From Thinopyrum elongatum (taxonomy: Eukaryota > Streptophyta > Magnoliopsida > Poales > Poaceae), in NCBI GenBank assembly GCA_011799875.1, contig JAAAXO010000416.1:62001-126000 (forward strand): a DNA stretch of 64,000 nucleotides, written 5' to 3'. The notes under the pieces were generated by a model. That model saw only the letters and a program-made list of their open reading frames with translations, was not told the origin of the DNA and searched no databases. The translations under genes and the position numbers were made by a program. Shown here one piece after another: positions 31,395 through 43,108 of this stretch. Positions within the stretch are counted from its first letter, which is position 1. Each line of letters opens with the position of its first letter.

Positions 31395-33135
31395 ATGGAC
31401 CACCATCAGGATGTCAACAGGCCCAACCAAGTCCTTGGTGTAATTTGGCGGCAAAACTTCCCGGGGTGGGTCACGTTGCCCGATGAGGGTCAGCTTCCAG
31501 AGCTAGGATTGACCTGGGAGCACTACTTGGCTGCCCCGGCCCCGCCGGAGGAGATCATCGACGGTGTCTTGTGCCACACGAGGGCCGACATGGTGATCAG
31601 AACGTTTTGGGTAATTTCTCATTTACACAATTAAAAATCTTCGAATAAGCTTAGTTATTGTACTAATAAATGTTGTCTCATTTGATTGCAGACCTTCTAC
31701 AGGTGTGAGGAGGGATACGAGGAGGCCTGTGAACGGGTTATCAATGCCGAGTGCAGGCGCCTACTACAAAACTTACGCCACGTGGCTCGGGTGCAGGCTG
31801 TTCGAGACTACTTCACCTCGCGTGGTGTTCGGAAGCCCAAGAAGAAGTGCCGCGGAAAGTATCTGCAGAAGGAGGAGTACATGAAGGTAATTGCCTATAT
31901 TCTTCATGCCTTGTTCTTAGTTTCGTTGATTTGATTTGTAGACGTAGTGCTCAAGTTTCTCTTTACTGACTTAGGTGCCCCCGAGATGGTGTGCTGATAA
32001 GATGGATTGTTGGGAGGCGTTGGTAGATGAGTGGTGCTCAGACGCATGGCGGGGCGTCCACAAAGGTGCCAAGGACAAGCATGCCCAAATGAGAGGTGTG
32101 CCACACCATCAAGGCAGCGCCAACTTATTTCAATACGGGCGGAACTGGGTATGTGGTTTGCTTCATGATTCATGCAATTCATTCTGTCATGCTAGCTTGA
32201 GCCCTTTAATTACTAATACTATGTTCCTCTCTTTTAGGCGGGATACAATATGGCACCGGTGCCAGAGGTGTTTGACCTCTATGCCATGGCCCATACTGCC
32301 CCGTTCAAGAAGGCCAAGGCATTCTCTGCGTCTGACCTCGATCATCCAGAGAACTTCACCAACATCTCCTCCCACAACAAGCTCGTGTAGTACAGAGATG
32401 AGGGGAAGACAAGGAAAGGGGAGGACTTTAACCCGAGCGGGCCGTTTGATCCGGAGCTGGTGATGATATCTGATGGCGGTGGGTCCCATGGCTCGATACC
32501 CATTGGAGATGGACTTATCCATTGTCTTCGCACTCTCTCGGAGATCAAGGCACGCCAAACGAGCTCAGATCCTGAGATAAGGCCTCGTCCACGGCCAATC
32601 GAGCTCGCCTTCCAGGTTAGTTATACGGACTCAGATTTCTTTCAAGCATTACATTGTGTGTGCAGCCATCGATGATTACAATGCTAACGAGGAGTGGTGT
32701 TGCAGGCTGCTCTTCAGACTGAGAGAGATAGAACCCAAGCGCTTCTGGCGGAGAGGGAGCTGGAGTTGGAGGAGAAGACGGCAAGGTTGATGGAGGAGGA
32801 GAGGGCACGAAATGACATGCAGAACCGGGCCATGTACGAGCTCCTCGTGGTAAGTTTCTTCTGCATATTAGCCAAATCATGCACGTAATGTTCGTTTCAT
32901 TACTAACTAGTATGACTGACCCGTGAAAACAAAATGTGTAGTCCGTGTGCCAGAAGGCCGGTCAGACCCCTCCGCCGATGCCAGAGATTGCTCCGGGGAC
33001 CACGGTGCGTTTAATTTGAATGGTCATTAGTTACTAGTATTAACATTTGAGTGTCGTCATGCTAACGAGACATTGCAACTGATCTTTGGTGCAACCTGCC
33101 TCCAGACAAGCATCACACGATCCTTCTCCAGGTGA
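31395..33135 (+). pseudogene. TNP1/Transposase_24-type gene of CACTA-2, with a nonsense codon
   Basis: Exons 31395-31610, 31692-31886, 31975-32148, 32238-32615, 32706-32849 and 32942-33004 have GT-AG borders and keep one frame; a last short exon may start at 33106. Exon 1 has the LPDEGQLPELGLTWEHY block. Exon 3 has CWEALVDEWCSDAWRGVHKG and HHQGSANLFQYGRNW, the core of the plant Transposase_24 (Ptta/En/Spm) domain. Exon 5 is a coiled coil (RDRTQALLAERELELEEK). In exon 4 an in-frame TAG lies at 32388-32390, where CAG is likely the ancestral codon, so the protein is cut before its coiled coil. A 3' exon and UTR may lie near 34498-34750, after a long repeat-filled intron. Related proteins bind CACTA ends. 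The gene begins exactly where the hairpin array ends. Confidence 0.7.
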
Positions 33136-33189
33136 TGGTACCGGCACGAGCCACGACGGTCCTTCACCTTCGTGATGACGGTAAGTTTT

Positions 33190-34080
33190 CTCTAGTGTTT
33201 TGCTTACGAAATGCATAAAGACCTAGACTTAGCTTTATTTCCTCCAAAATGCTTAACATAATGACCTAGACTTAGCTTATCTTCCTCCAAAATGACATAA
33301 TTAGCTTACTTAGCTCCGAAATGATCTATACTTAGCTTTGTTTCCTCTGAAATTACCTAAGTTAGCTCTAACATGCTAAGTTATCTCTAATATGCTTAGT
33401 TACATAGGTTTGCTCAATAATGACATACACTTAGCTTAATTATGTAAAAAATGGCATAATTAGCTTACTTAGGTTTGAAATGGCATAACAATCTTGGTAA
33501 CCTCATATATGTCATATAGTTAGCTTATTTTCCTCGAAAATGACATAATAAGCCTAATTAGCTCCAAAATGATCAATTTTACCTAAGTTAGCTCCAAAAT
33601 GACCTAAGTTAGCTCTAAAATGCTAAATTAGCTCTAATATGCTTAGTTACCTAGGTTAGCTCAATAAAGACCTATACTTAGCTTACTTATGTCAAAAATG
33701 GCATAATATGCTTAGTTAACTCAAAAATGTCATAATTAGCTAGGTTAGCTCCAAAATGACCCATTTTACATAGGTTAGCTCCAATATGATCCATTTTACC
33801 TAGGTTAGCTCCAAAATGACCAAGTTTACCTAGGTTAGCTCCAATATGATCCATTTTACCTAGGTTAGCTCCTAAATGACCAAGTTTACCTAGGTTATCT
33901 CCAATATGATCCATTTTAACTAGATTAGCTCCAAAATGATCCATTTTACCTACGTTAGCTCAAAAATGGCATAATTACTTATGTTAGCACAAAAATGACC
34001 TATACTTACCTTTTTTCCTCCAAATTGACATAATAAGCTTAGTTAGCTAAAAAATGGCATAATTACCTATGTAAGCTCTA
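33190..34080. repeat. Degenerate tandem repeat of about 31 bases in the CACTA-2 intron
   Basis: The unit, with TTAGCTCCAAAATGAYC and ATTTTACCTAGG, repeats some 25 times with decay, and again at 34270-34420. The cleanest part (33740-33960) alternates two variants (CCAAAATGACC and CCAATATGATCC). The minus-strand ORF at 33687-33944 is only the translation of this repeat. Confidence 0.8.
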
Positions 34081-34084
34081 AAAT

Positions 34085-34280
34085 GACACAAATAAGGAAT
34101 AAGAAGAAGAAAAATAATGAAGAGGAGAAAAAGAAGAAGAATGAGAGGAAAAGGGTAAAAACTTCTTCTTCTCTAGTCTTTTCTTCTTATTCTTTCTTTC
34201 TAGTTTCTTCCTTTAGTCTTCTTCTTTCTTGCTTTTTTTCTAGTTCTTGCCTTCTTCTTCTTCTTCTTTCTCCAAAATGA
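34085..34280. repeat. Purine-rich then pyrimidine-rich mirror tract
   Basis: About 75 bases of AAG/GAA-rich sequence are followed by about 120 bases of CTT/TTC-rich sequence, so the two halves can pair as a low-complexity foldback. A second TTCTTC tract lies at 34437-34472. Confidence 0.7.
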
Positions 34281-34489
34281 CCTAAAGTTAAGCCTAATAT
34301 GCTTAGTTACCTAGGTTAGCTCAATAATGACCTATACTAAGCTGCTTTATATCAAAAATAGCATAATATGCTTAGTTCACTCAAAAATGACATAATTAGC
34401 TAGGTTAGATCCATTTTACCTAAGTATGCTTACTTCATCTTCTTCTTCATTTTCTTCTTCTTCTTCTTCTCCTAACTTTCTTATTTGCC

Positions 34490-34790
34490 ATTTTGCAGAT
34501 TTCATTCACTTGCCGAAAGCTTGCATTGATGGAGTGCTTCTTATCCCTTTCTCTGTTTCTTTTGTATCGTTGAACTATGCATGTATCGTTGGATGAAACT
34601 ATTGTAATATATATGGTTGGATGCCTGTATGTTGAACTTGCTATGTATGATGGAACTATGCAGGGAACTTGGTATGGTTGGATGGAACTATGCATGTATG
34701 ATGAAGTTATGTGTTGGATATCTTACATGTTTGCTCTGTAATTGCCCTATGAAATATATATATACATATCATCTATTTGCTTTGAAAATG
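34490..34790 (+). other. Probable 3' exon and UTR of the CACTA-2 gene
   Basis: After an acceptor-like TTTTGCAG at 34491-34498 the sequence becomes unique-looking, with loose repeats of GGTTGGATG and GAACTATGCATGTATG. It then reaches an ATATATATATAC stretch before the right subterminal repeats. This fits a terminal exon and polyadenylation zone. Confidence 0.4.
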
Positions 34791-35175
34791 CTTGGATATA
34801 AGAAAAAACAGAAAAAAAGAGAAAATGCAGCCTCTTTGCCGTCTGCCACCGACGGCAAAGATGCCATGTGGCAGCAACCTGTGCAACTTGGGAGCTGGCC
34901 ATTTGGTTGACGACAAAGGGGAGGGAATGTTTGCCGTCCGCTGGCAGACGGCAAAGGCTGCCATTAGCCACCTAACATGGCTAACGCCTATTAGTTGCCG
35001 TCCATTTTCTTTGCCGTCCGCTTAGGTGAAGCAGTCGGCAAAGAACCTCTTTATCGTAGCCCTCTATGCCGGACAGATTTGCCGTCGGTGGCAGACGACA
35101 AAGCACTTTGCCATCCTCTTTTGGTGCCTTTGCCGTCCGCCCTGGCAGACGGCAAATAAGCTGATTCCTGTAGTG

Positions 35176-37411
35176 ATGAACACAAGTCAGGTTGCATGTA
35201 CAAGGAACTAGAGCCAAAAAAGTATACCGAGGTCAAGTCCCTTCCATGTGTCCCAAACACAGGTTGCGTATATCGGTGTCGCATTGACATATCAACTTTA
35301 ACAACAGGTAGTGTACACCCTATAGGATTTTGTGGTGGAAAGTGAGGAAGGTTTCAAAGAGTTGCATCACAAGGACAAAAGGAGGAAGAAAGTAATTGCT
35401 AGTTATATTGCATAGATATAGTTGCTATTTTATATGCGGAGATTTGGAAATTTTATTTATCTATTGTCTAAATGATGTGGTTGGTAGTTTGAGAAGGTAA
35501 TAAACTATTATTACATCTGTTCTCGTTATATTTTTTCATCTACACGATAAAGCTGGTTGAGGAAAGTATTGTTTTATAAAAAGTGTTTTTCCCATTAACT
35601 TAAGTAAGTTCAGAATGTCCACCTCCTCTGGTGTTCCCATCCATTTTCACTATGCCAAAACAAGAGAAACAATATATGTGATTCAGTAAACAGTTTTATG
35701 TTTCAGACACAAGTCGATCGAAACTGGCGAAACACGAGTTACGCTGAATATACTGTTCATGAATAACATGAAATATTTATAGCATGTCACTTCTCAGAGA
35801 CCGGCGTCGAGTGTGAAATGAGTGGGCTGGCTATAAATGCCTGGCCAGGGCAAGTTTGGTTCAATTAAAGGTCAACGAAATGGGTGAAGTTCCCTTCTCA
35901 AATGCGGAGAGGCAAAGCATATTCGATCACTGAAGTATGGTTCAGTGGGCAACCAACAAGTACTATCTTTTACGGATCGAGTAGGATCATATGGTTCAGT
36001 GGGCAACCAACAAGTACTATCTTTTACAGATCGAGTAGGATCATAATATATTTTCATAAAAATGCTTCCACGCGCAGCACGAATGACTATATTCCTTTCC
36101 TCATATGCAATGTATCAGCTCTGGCAAGGATGTTTGAGATAACAACCACTGATAATGCTCCCTCGTACTTTGGATGCCCGACCTTGGTGCGAAGACACAT
36201 ATGACACATACTAGGTAGGGCTAAATCAGGCCTGCAAAGAATGCTAGCCAGGGCTAAATCGGGCCCAGAATGCCCCGTCGGCCACGCTGCAGCAGGACAG
36301 GACCAGCGCCGCCAGCATCCACCTGCCGATCGCCGCTCCCCCACCTTCCGGAAGCCACGTCGACGACCCTCCCCGCCGTCGACCCACTCAGACCCAGATG
36401 GGGACCGAAGGGCCCAGATCTGGGCCGAGCGGGCGCCGCCATATCGCGCCGCTGCATCACCCCACCGCCAACGGCAGCGCCGCCCCCCAGTAGATCGCCC
36501 GCCACAATGCCGAAGAGCCCCCCCACCCCGCCGCCTAGGAGCACCCCGCGGTGCCGTACCACCCCGTGCGAGCACGACCGGAGAGGGGAATGGCCAGCGG
36601 CCGCCCGGGCCAGGCCCCGCGCTGGACGCCAGCGACGGTGGCAAGGAGGGACTCAAGGGGGAGGGCTTGAGGAGGAGGCGTCGGGGGCGCGGCCGGTCGC
36701 CCGCAGCGGCGACGTGGTCGCGACTGAGATTCAAGATAGTCCTGTAGGATGTTTTCTACCATATATAGAGTAAATTTGGAGAAAGTGGGATCGATCGGCC
36801 AGCTTGTCAATCAATAATAAACCAACTAGTTAATCGATCAGTCATTAATCAAGACTTTCAACCCGAAGCATGATGAGGTGAATGTTGGTCCAGGCGGATC
36901 TGCGACAAAGATCCCCATTTGTGGGAAGAAGCAAGCAGGGTACCTAAATCCCCACAACCATAAGCAGAGCAGCACACAAACTGGACTAATAAATTCCCCA
37001 ATCGAAAAAAAATTAAGAGCACACACTCTCTACCAGGCCAAGCAAGCAAGGACGACGCGGAATCACTAAACTCCGGCGAGAATTGCAGCAAAGATGAGTT
37101 GGGCGATTGCCTTACTTGACTGGATTCCTGGCCAAATCCTATGGACAGAGGGAGGGGATGAGAGCGTCAGCCCAGTGGAGCGGAGGCGGCCTCGAATTCA
37201 GAGAGATTTTGGGGTCAATCGACTGTCCGTTCTCCCTCCGACGGGTGCTTCAGGCTATATTAGGCGACAGCTAGCTGCTTAGGTGGGCGAGGCGTATCCG
37301 GGGAAAGGGAAAGGTGCGCGTCAGCATCACCATCGCGCTTGCCTAAGTGCGCACGTGTGACATGTCAGCCGCTCGCTCACATTAAGAAAAGATATATTGG
37401 CATGTTATTAG
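35176..37411. repeat. Array copy 2 (full unit)
   Basis: The most complete copy, 2236 bases. It has an internal direct duplication of about 54 bases (core TTCAGTGGGCAACCAACAAG) at about 35938-36045. On the minus strand a TATA-like CTCTATATATGG near 36765 precedes a short frame starting MVENILQDYLESQS that is conserved in copies 3 and 4; this may be the start of a captured gene or chance. No gene is called. Confidence 0.8.
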
Positions 37412-39642
37412 GAATGAACATAAGTCAGGTTGCATGTACAAGGAACTAGAGCCAAAAAAGTATACCGAGGTCAAGTCCCTTCCATGTGTCCCAAACACAA
37501 GTTGCGTATATCGTTGTCGCATTGACATGTCAACTTCAACAACAGGTAGTGTAGACACTATAGGATTTTGTGGTGGAAAGTGAGGAAGCAACAAAGAGTT
37601 GCATCACAAGGACAAAAAGGAGGAAGAAAGTAATTGCTAGTTATATTGCATAGATATATTTGCTATTTTATATGTGGAGATTTGGAAATTTTATTTATCT
37701 ATTGTCGAAATGATGTGGTTGGTAGTTTTAGATGGTTATAGACTATTATTATATCTGTTCTCGTTATATTTTTTCGTTTACACGATAAAGCTGGTTGAGG
37801 AAAGTATTGTTTTATGAAAAGTGTTTTTCCCATTAACTTCAGTAACTTCAGAATGTCCACCTCCTCTGGTGTTCCCATACATTTTCACTATGCCAAAATA
37901 AGAGGAGCAATATATGTGATTCAGTAAACAATTTTATGTTTCAGGCAGAAGTTACTCGAAACTGGTGAAACACGAGTTACGCTCAATATACTGATCATGA
38001 ATAACATGAAATATTTACAGCATGTCACTTCTTACAGACCGGCATTGAGTGTGAAATGATTGGGCTAGCCATAATTGCCTGTCCAGGGCAGGTGTGGTTC
38101 AATTAAAGTTCAACGAAATGGGTGAAGTTCCCTTCTCAAATACGGACAGGCAAAGCATATTCGATTGCTGAAGTATGGTTGAGTGGGCAACCAACAAGTA
38201 CTATCTTGTACGGATCGAGTAGGATCATATGGTTCAGTGGGCAACCAACAAGTACCTTCTTGTAGGGATCGAGTAGGATTATAATATATTACCATAAAAA
38301 TGCTTGCACGCGCAGCACAAATGACTATAGTCCTTTCTTCGTATGTAATGTATCAGGTCTGGCAAGGATGTTTGAGATAACAACCACTGATAATGCTCGC
38401 TCGTACTTTGGATGCCCGACCTTGGTTCGAACACACAGATGACACATACTAACTATAGCTAAATCGGGCCCACAAAGAATCCTAACCAGGGCTAAATCGG
38501 GCCCGAAATGCCCCATCGGCCATGCTGCAGTATGGCAGGACCAGCGCCGCCAGCATCCACCCGCCGATCGCCGCTCCCGCGCCTTCCGGAAGCTACGTCG
38601 ACAACCCTCCCCGCCGCCGGCCCACTCAGACCCAGATGGTGACCGAAGGGCCCATATATGGGCCGAGCGGGCGCTGCCAGATCGCACCGCCGCATCACCC
38701 CACCACCAACGACAGCACCGCCCCCCAGTAGATCGCCCTCCACAACACCGAAGATCCCCCCCGATGCCTAGGAGCACCCCGCGGCGCCGCACCGCCCCGC
38801 GCCAGCCCGACCCGAGATGGCAATGGCCAGCGGCCGCCCGGGCTAGGCCCGGCTCCGGACGCCAGGGACGGTGGCAAGGAGGGAGGGAAGGGGAGGGAAC
38901 GAGGAGGTGGCGTCGCGGGCGCGGCCAGTCGCCCGCAGGGGGGACGAAGTCGCGACTGAGATTCAAGATAGTCCTGTAGGATGTTTTCTTCCATATATAG
39001 AGTAAATTTGGAGAAAGTGAGATTGATCGGCCGGCCTATCAATCAATAATAAACCAACTAGTTAACCGATCAGTCAGTAATAAAGACTTTCAACGATGAG
39101 CATGAGGAGGTGAATGTTGGTCCTGGCGAATCTGCGGCAAAGATCCCCATTGAAGGGAAGAAGCAAGCAGGCACCTAAATCCCCACAACCATAAGTAGAC
39201 CAGCACACAAACTGGACTAATAAATTCCCCACTCGAACAAAAAATTAGGAGCACGCACTCTCTACCAGGCGATGCAAGCAACGACGACGCATAATCACTA
39301 AACTCCGGCGAGAATTGCAGCAAAGATGAGCTGGGCATTTGCCTTAATTACTTGGAGTCCTGGCCAAATCCCGTGGAAATAGGGAGGCGACGAGAGCGCC
39401 GGCCCAGTGGAGCGGAGGCGGCCTCAAATTGAGAGAGCTTTTGGGGTTGATCGGCTGGTCGTTTTCCCTCTGACGGGGGCTTTAGGCTTTATTAGGCGAC
39501 AGGGAGCTGCTTAGGCAGGGGAGGCATAACCCGGGAAGTGGAAAGGTGAGTGTCAGCATCACCGTCACGCTTGCCTAAGTGCGCACGTGTGATGTGCCGG
39601 CGCATGCTCACATTAAGAACAGATATATTGGCATGTTATCAG
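37412..39642. repeat. Array copy 3 (full unit)
   Basis: This copy of 2231 bases differs from copy 2 by scattered substitutions and small indels, more in the GC-rich half. It also carries the 54-base internal duplication (about 38172-38280). Confidence 0.8.
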
Positions 39643-41583
39643 GAATGAACATAATTCACGTTGCATGTACAAGGAACTAGAGCCAAAAAAGTATACCGAG
39701 GTCAAGTCCCTTCGATGTGTCCCAAACACAGATTGCGTATATCGGTGTCGCATTGACATGTCAACTTTAACAACAGGTAGTGTACAACCTATAGGATTTT
39801 GTGGTAGGAAATGAGGAAGGTTTCAAAGAGTTGCATCACAAGGACAAAAAGGAGGAAGAAAGTAATTGCTAGTTATATTGCATAGATATAGTTGCTATTT
39901 TATATGTGGAGATTTGGAAATTTTACTGATGTATTGTCTAAATGATGTGGTTGCTAGTTTGAGATGGTAATAAACTATTACTATATCTGTTCCCGTTATA
40001 TTTTTTCGTTTACACGATAAAGCTGGTTGAGGAAAGTATTGTTTTATGAAATGTGTTTTTCCCATTAACTTCAGTAACTTCAGAATGTCCACCTCCTCTG
40101 GTGTTGCCATCCATTTTGACTATGCTAAAACAAGAGAAACAATATATGTGATTCAGTAAGCAGTTTTATGTTTCAGACACAAGTTGATGCAAACTGGCGA
40201 AACACGAGTTACGCTGAATATACTGATCATGAATAACATGAAATATTTACCGCATGTCACTTCTTAGAGACCGGCATTGAGTGTGAAATGAGTGGGCTGG
40301 CCATAAATGACTGGCCAGAGCAAGTGTGGTCCAATTAAAGGTCAACGAAATGGGTAAAGTTCCTTTCTCAAATAGGGAGAGGCAAAGCATATTCGATCGC
40401 TGAAGTATGGTCCAGTGGGCAACCAACAAGTACTATCTTGTACTGATCGAGTAGGATAATAATATATTATGATAAAAATGCTTGCACGCGCAGCACGAAG
40501 GACTATAGTCCTTTCCTCATATGCAATGTATCAGGTCTGGCAAGGATGGTTGAGATAGCAACCACTGATAATGCTCCCTCGTACTTTGGATGCCCGGCCT
40601 TGGTGCGAAGACACAGATGACACAACTAGCAAGGGCTAAATCGGGCCCGCAAAGAATCCTAGCCAGGGCTAAATCGGGCCTGCAAAGCCTCGTCGGCCAC
40701 GCTGCAGCAGGGCAGCATCATCGCCGCCAGCATCCACCCGCCGATCGCCGCTCCCCCGCCTTCTTGAAGCCACGTCGATGACCCTCCCCGCCGTCGGCCC
40801 ACTCTGACCCAGATGGGGCCTGAAGGGCCGAGATCTGGGATGAGCGAGCGCCGCCATCGCGCCGCCGCATCACCCCAATGCCAACAGCGGTGCCGCCCCC
40901 AGTAGATCGCCCGCCACAATGTTGAAGAGCCCAGCCGCTGCCTAGGAACACCCCGCGGCGCCGCACCGCCCCGCGCCAGCGCAACCCGAGAGGGGAATGG
41001 CCAATGGCTGCCCGTGCCAGGCCCGTCGCCGGACGCCAGCCACGGTGGCTAGGAGGGAGGGAAGGGGGAGGGCTTGAGGAGGAGGCATCGGGTGCGGAGC
41101 CGGTAGCCCGCGGGGGGGACGCGGTCGCGACTGAGATTCGAGATAGGCCTGTAGGATGTTTTCTACCATATATAGAGTAAATTTGGAGAAAGTGAGATCG
41201 ATCGGCCGGCCTATCAATCAATAATAAACCAACTAGTTAACCGATCAGTCAGTAATCAAGACTTTCAACTCGGAGCATGATGAGGTGAATGTTGTTCTGG
41301 GCGGATCTGCAGCAAAGATCCCCATTGGAGGGAAGAAGCAAGCAGGACACCTAAATCCTCACAACCATAAGCAGAGCAGCACACAAGCTGGACTACTGGA
41401 TTCTTCACTCGAACAAAAAAATTAAGAGCACGCACTCTCTACCAGGCCATGCAAGCAACAATGACGCAGAATCACTAAACTCCGCCGAGAATTGCAGCAA
41501 AGATGAGCTGGGAGATTGCCTTAATTACCTGGAGTCCTGGACAAATCCCGTGGACAGACAGAGTCGACGAGAGCGCCGGCCTA
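39643..41583. repeat. Array copy 4 (continues at 43706-43942 after the TR-GAG)
   Basis: A full unit split by the TR-GAG element. Only one copy of the 54-base internal segment is present (about 40407-40455), so it may reflect the state before that duplication. Confidence 0.8.
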
Positions 41584-42182
41584 TGTTGGAATAAGCCACG
41601 GCGTGTGGTGTGGTCGGGCTGGTCGGGCGCGTCGGGTGCGCGCGGGACGTGCGGGACGCACTGGTGCGGTCGGACTCGTCGGGCGCGTCGGGTGCGCGCG
41701 GGACGTGCGGGGCGCAGAGGCGTGGCGTGTGTGTGTACCCGAGTCTGCTGCAGCCATTGGTGATCTGTTGGGAGTCCAAGCCGTAGCAACCGCGTGTGAG
41801 CACGTCGTGCGAGCTGGCTAGGACGTGCGGATCGGGAGCTGGCGAGAGCGGAGTCGCGGTGTTGCATGCATGGGGCTTCGTGGTTAGCGCATGCTAGGCT
41901 GAGTAGTTAGTGCGTGCGTGCGTGCGTGCGTTGTTAGCAGCCAGATGTGACGGCCAGGTTAGTGTGTGTGCATGCAAGTCGTGGAGTTGGTGCCTCCGGC
42001 TGTGCCTGGTGTGAGTCCGGCTATATAAGCCATGTACTGGTACTGTGTTTGAGTTGGTGCTCTGGTGAAGAAAAACGGGGCTGTGTGTGCGGCCGGGTGA
42101 AACTCCAGTGTATCCTTCTCCTTTTCCTTCTTCTACTTCCAGCTACGTGAGAGAGAGAGAGCTATTTGGGGCTGCGCCAACA
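41584..42182 (+). repeat. 5' LTR of the TR-GAG element
   Basis: It is GC-rich in its first 150 bases with internal repeats (GCGCGTCGGGTGCGCGCGGG, twice), and has a (GTGC)n tract near 41910 and TATATAAG at 42022-42029. It ends in CCAACA. Confidence 0.9.
42022..42029 (+). promoter_or_regulatory. TATA box in TR-GAG 5' LTR
   Basis: TATATAAG lies about 160 bases before the LTR end; its counterpart in the 3' LTR is at 43540-43547. Confidence 0.6.
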
Positions 42183-42221
42183 TTTGGTATACAGAGCTTC
42201 GGTGTGATCCTGCCGGCGGCC

Positions 42222-43088
42222 ATGGCGCTCGTTCCACACAGCGGTGGTGCGGGCGCGATGTCGTTGCAGCTGCCGCCGCTGACAACGACGAACTACACCG
42301 CCTGGGCGATCAAGTCGGAGGCTATCCTTGACGCCCAGGGGCTGCGGAGTGCGGTGGCTCCGGCGGAGGGCGCGGCGGTCGACGCCGGGAAGAGCAAGAC
42401 GGCAAGGGCGGCGATGCTGGGGGCGCTGCCGGAGGACTTGCTGATGCAGGTGGCGACGAAGCCAACCGCGAAGGAGGTATGGGACTCCCTCAAGGTTCGC
42501 TTCGTCGGCGCCGATCGGGTGCAGGCGGCGAGGCTCGCGACGCTGCGCGGCGAGTTCGATCGCCTGCGGATGGACGACGGCGACGAGCTGGACGACTACG
42601 CCGGGAAGGTCAGCGGCATGGCGGCGAGGTACGCGGTGCTCGGCTCGACGCTCGACGACGCGGCCATGGTGAAGAAGCTGCTCGACACCGTGCCAGACCG
42701 CCTGTACGACGCGGTGGCCGGAATCGAGCAATTCTGCAACGTGGAGGAGATGTCGTTTGAGGAGGCGCTCGGGCGGCTCAAGGCGTTCGAGGAGCGGACG
42801 CGGCGGCGCGTGCAGGCCGGCGGCGAGCGCGCGGACGGGCAGCTGATGATGACGGCGGCACAGTGGGCGGCTCGGGAGCGACGACAAGGTGGACGCGGCT
42901 TCGGCGACCACGACAACGACGGCGCGGCGAGCACATCGTCGGGCAACGGAGGGAAGCGCCGTGGACGCTGTTACAAATGCGGGGAGCACGGGCACTTCCG
43001 GCGCGAGTGCCCGCAGCTGCGGAAAGGACCGGCGGCGGAGCAGGCTCTCCTGGCCGATGCCAACGTCGACCATGACGGACTCCTCTAG
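42222..43088 (+). CDS. Copia-type Gag (UBN2 family) of the TR-GAG element
   Basis: An intact 288-residue Gag starts at ATG 42222 (GCCATGGCG context), 25 bases after the primer site; the open frame upstream of it lies in the LTR and is ignored. Residues about 20-45 hold the N-terminal Copia motif (LTTTNYTAWAIKSEAILDAQ), followed by the UBN2-type helical capsid region (ATKPTAKEVWDSLKVRF, RLATLRGEFDRLRM, LLDTVPDRLYD). A CCHC zinc knuckle, CYKCGEHGHFRREC, is at residues 250-263. It would form virus-like particles and package RNA. A mobile copy must borrow protease, RT and integrase from a Copia partner. Codon use is strongly GC-rich. A 407-codon antisense ORF over the same DNA is a shadow. Confidence 0.92.
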   Translation: MALVPHSGGAGAMSLQLPPLTTTNYTAWAIKSEAILDAQGLRSAVAPAEGAAVDAGKSKTARAAMLGALPEDLLMQVATKPTAKEVWDSLKVRFVGADRVQAARLATLRGEFDRLRMDDGDELDDYAGKVSGMAARYAVLGSTLDDAAMVKKLLDTVPDRLYDAVAGIEQFCNVEEMSFEEALGRLKAFEERTRRRVQAGGERADGQLMMTAAQWAARERRQGGRGFGDHDNDGAASTSSGNGGKRRGRCYKCGEHGHFRRECPQLRKGPAAEQALLADANVDHDGLL

Positions 43089-43108
43089 GACGTGGCTTAG
43101 GGGGGGTG

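Larger units (their letters stand above)
29053..35175. mobile_element. CACTA-2: 6.1-kb CACTA element lacking a TNP2 transposase
   Basis: The ends are CACTACTGGAAACAG at 29053 and ...CTGATTCCTGTAGTG at 35175, flanked by a 3-bp duplication ATG (29050-29052, 35176-35178). Joining the flanks restores the array unit. Subterminal repeats with TTTGCCGTCCGC...GACGGCAAAG fill both ends (29090-29325 and 34830-35165). The body holds a proline-rich GC segment, simple repeats, a 258-bp hairpin array, a broken TNP1/Transposase_24-type gene and a long repeat-filled intron. With no TNP2 gene it would depend on another CACTA for transposase. Confidence 0.88.

Noticed and set aside
33687..33944. Repetitive 85-codon minus ORF (MDHIGANLGK-type repeats)
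   Set aside because: It is the direct translation of a 31-base DNA repeat inside an intron, decaying on both sides.
35872..36057. Duplicated 18-residue peptide (STCWLPTEPYDPTRSVKD) on the minus strand
   Set aside because: It reflects the 54-base DNA duplication of the array unit, not a protein repeat; array copy 4 lacks it.
36087..36734. 215-codon minus ORF in array copy 2 and its 213-codon counterpart in copy 3 (38325-38966)
   Set aside because: The frames agree at both ends but not in the middle, so copies are out of phase with each other there; GC-rich composition explains the openness. Kept only as a note on the conserved start region.
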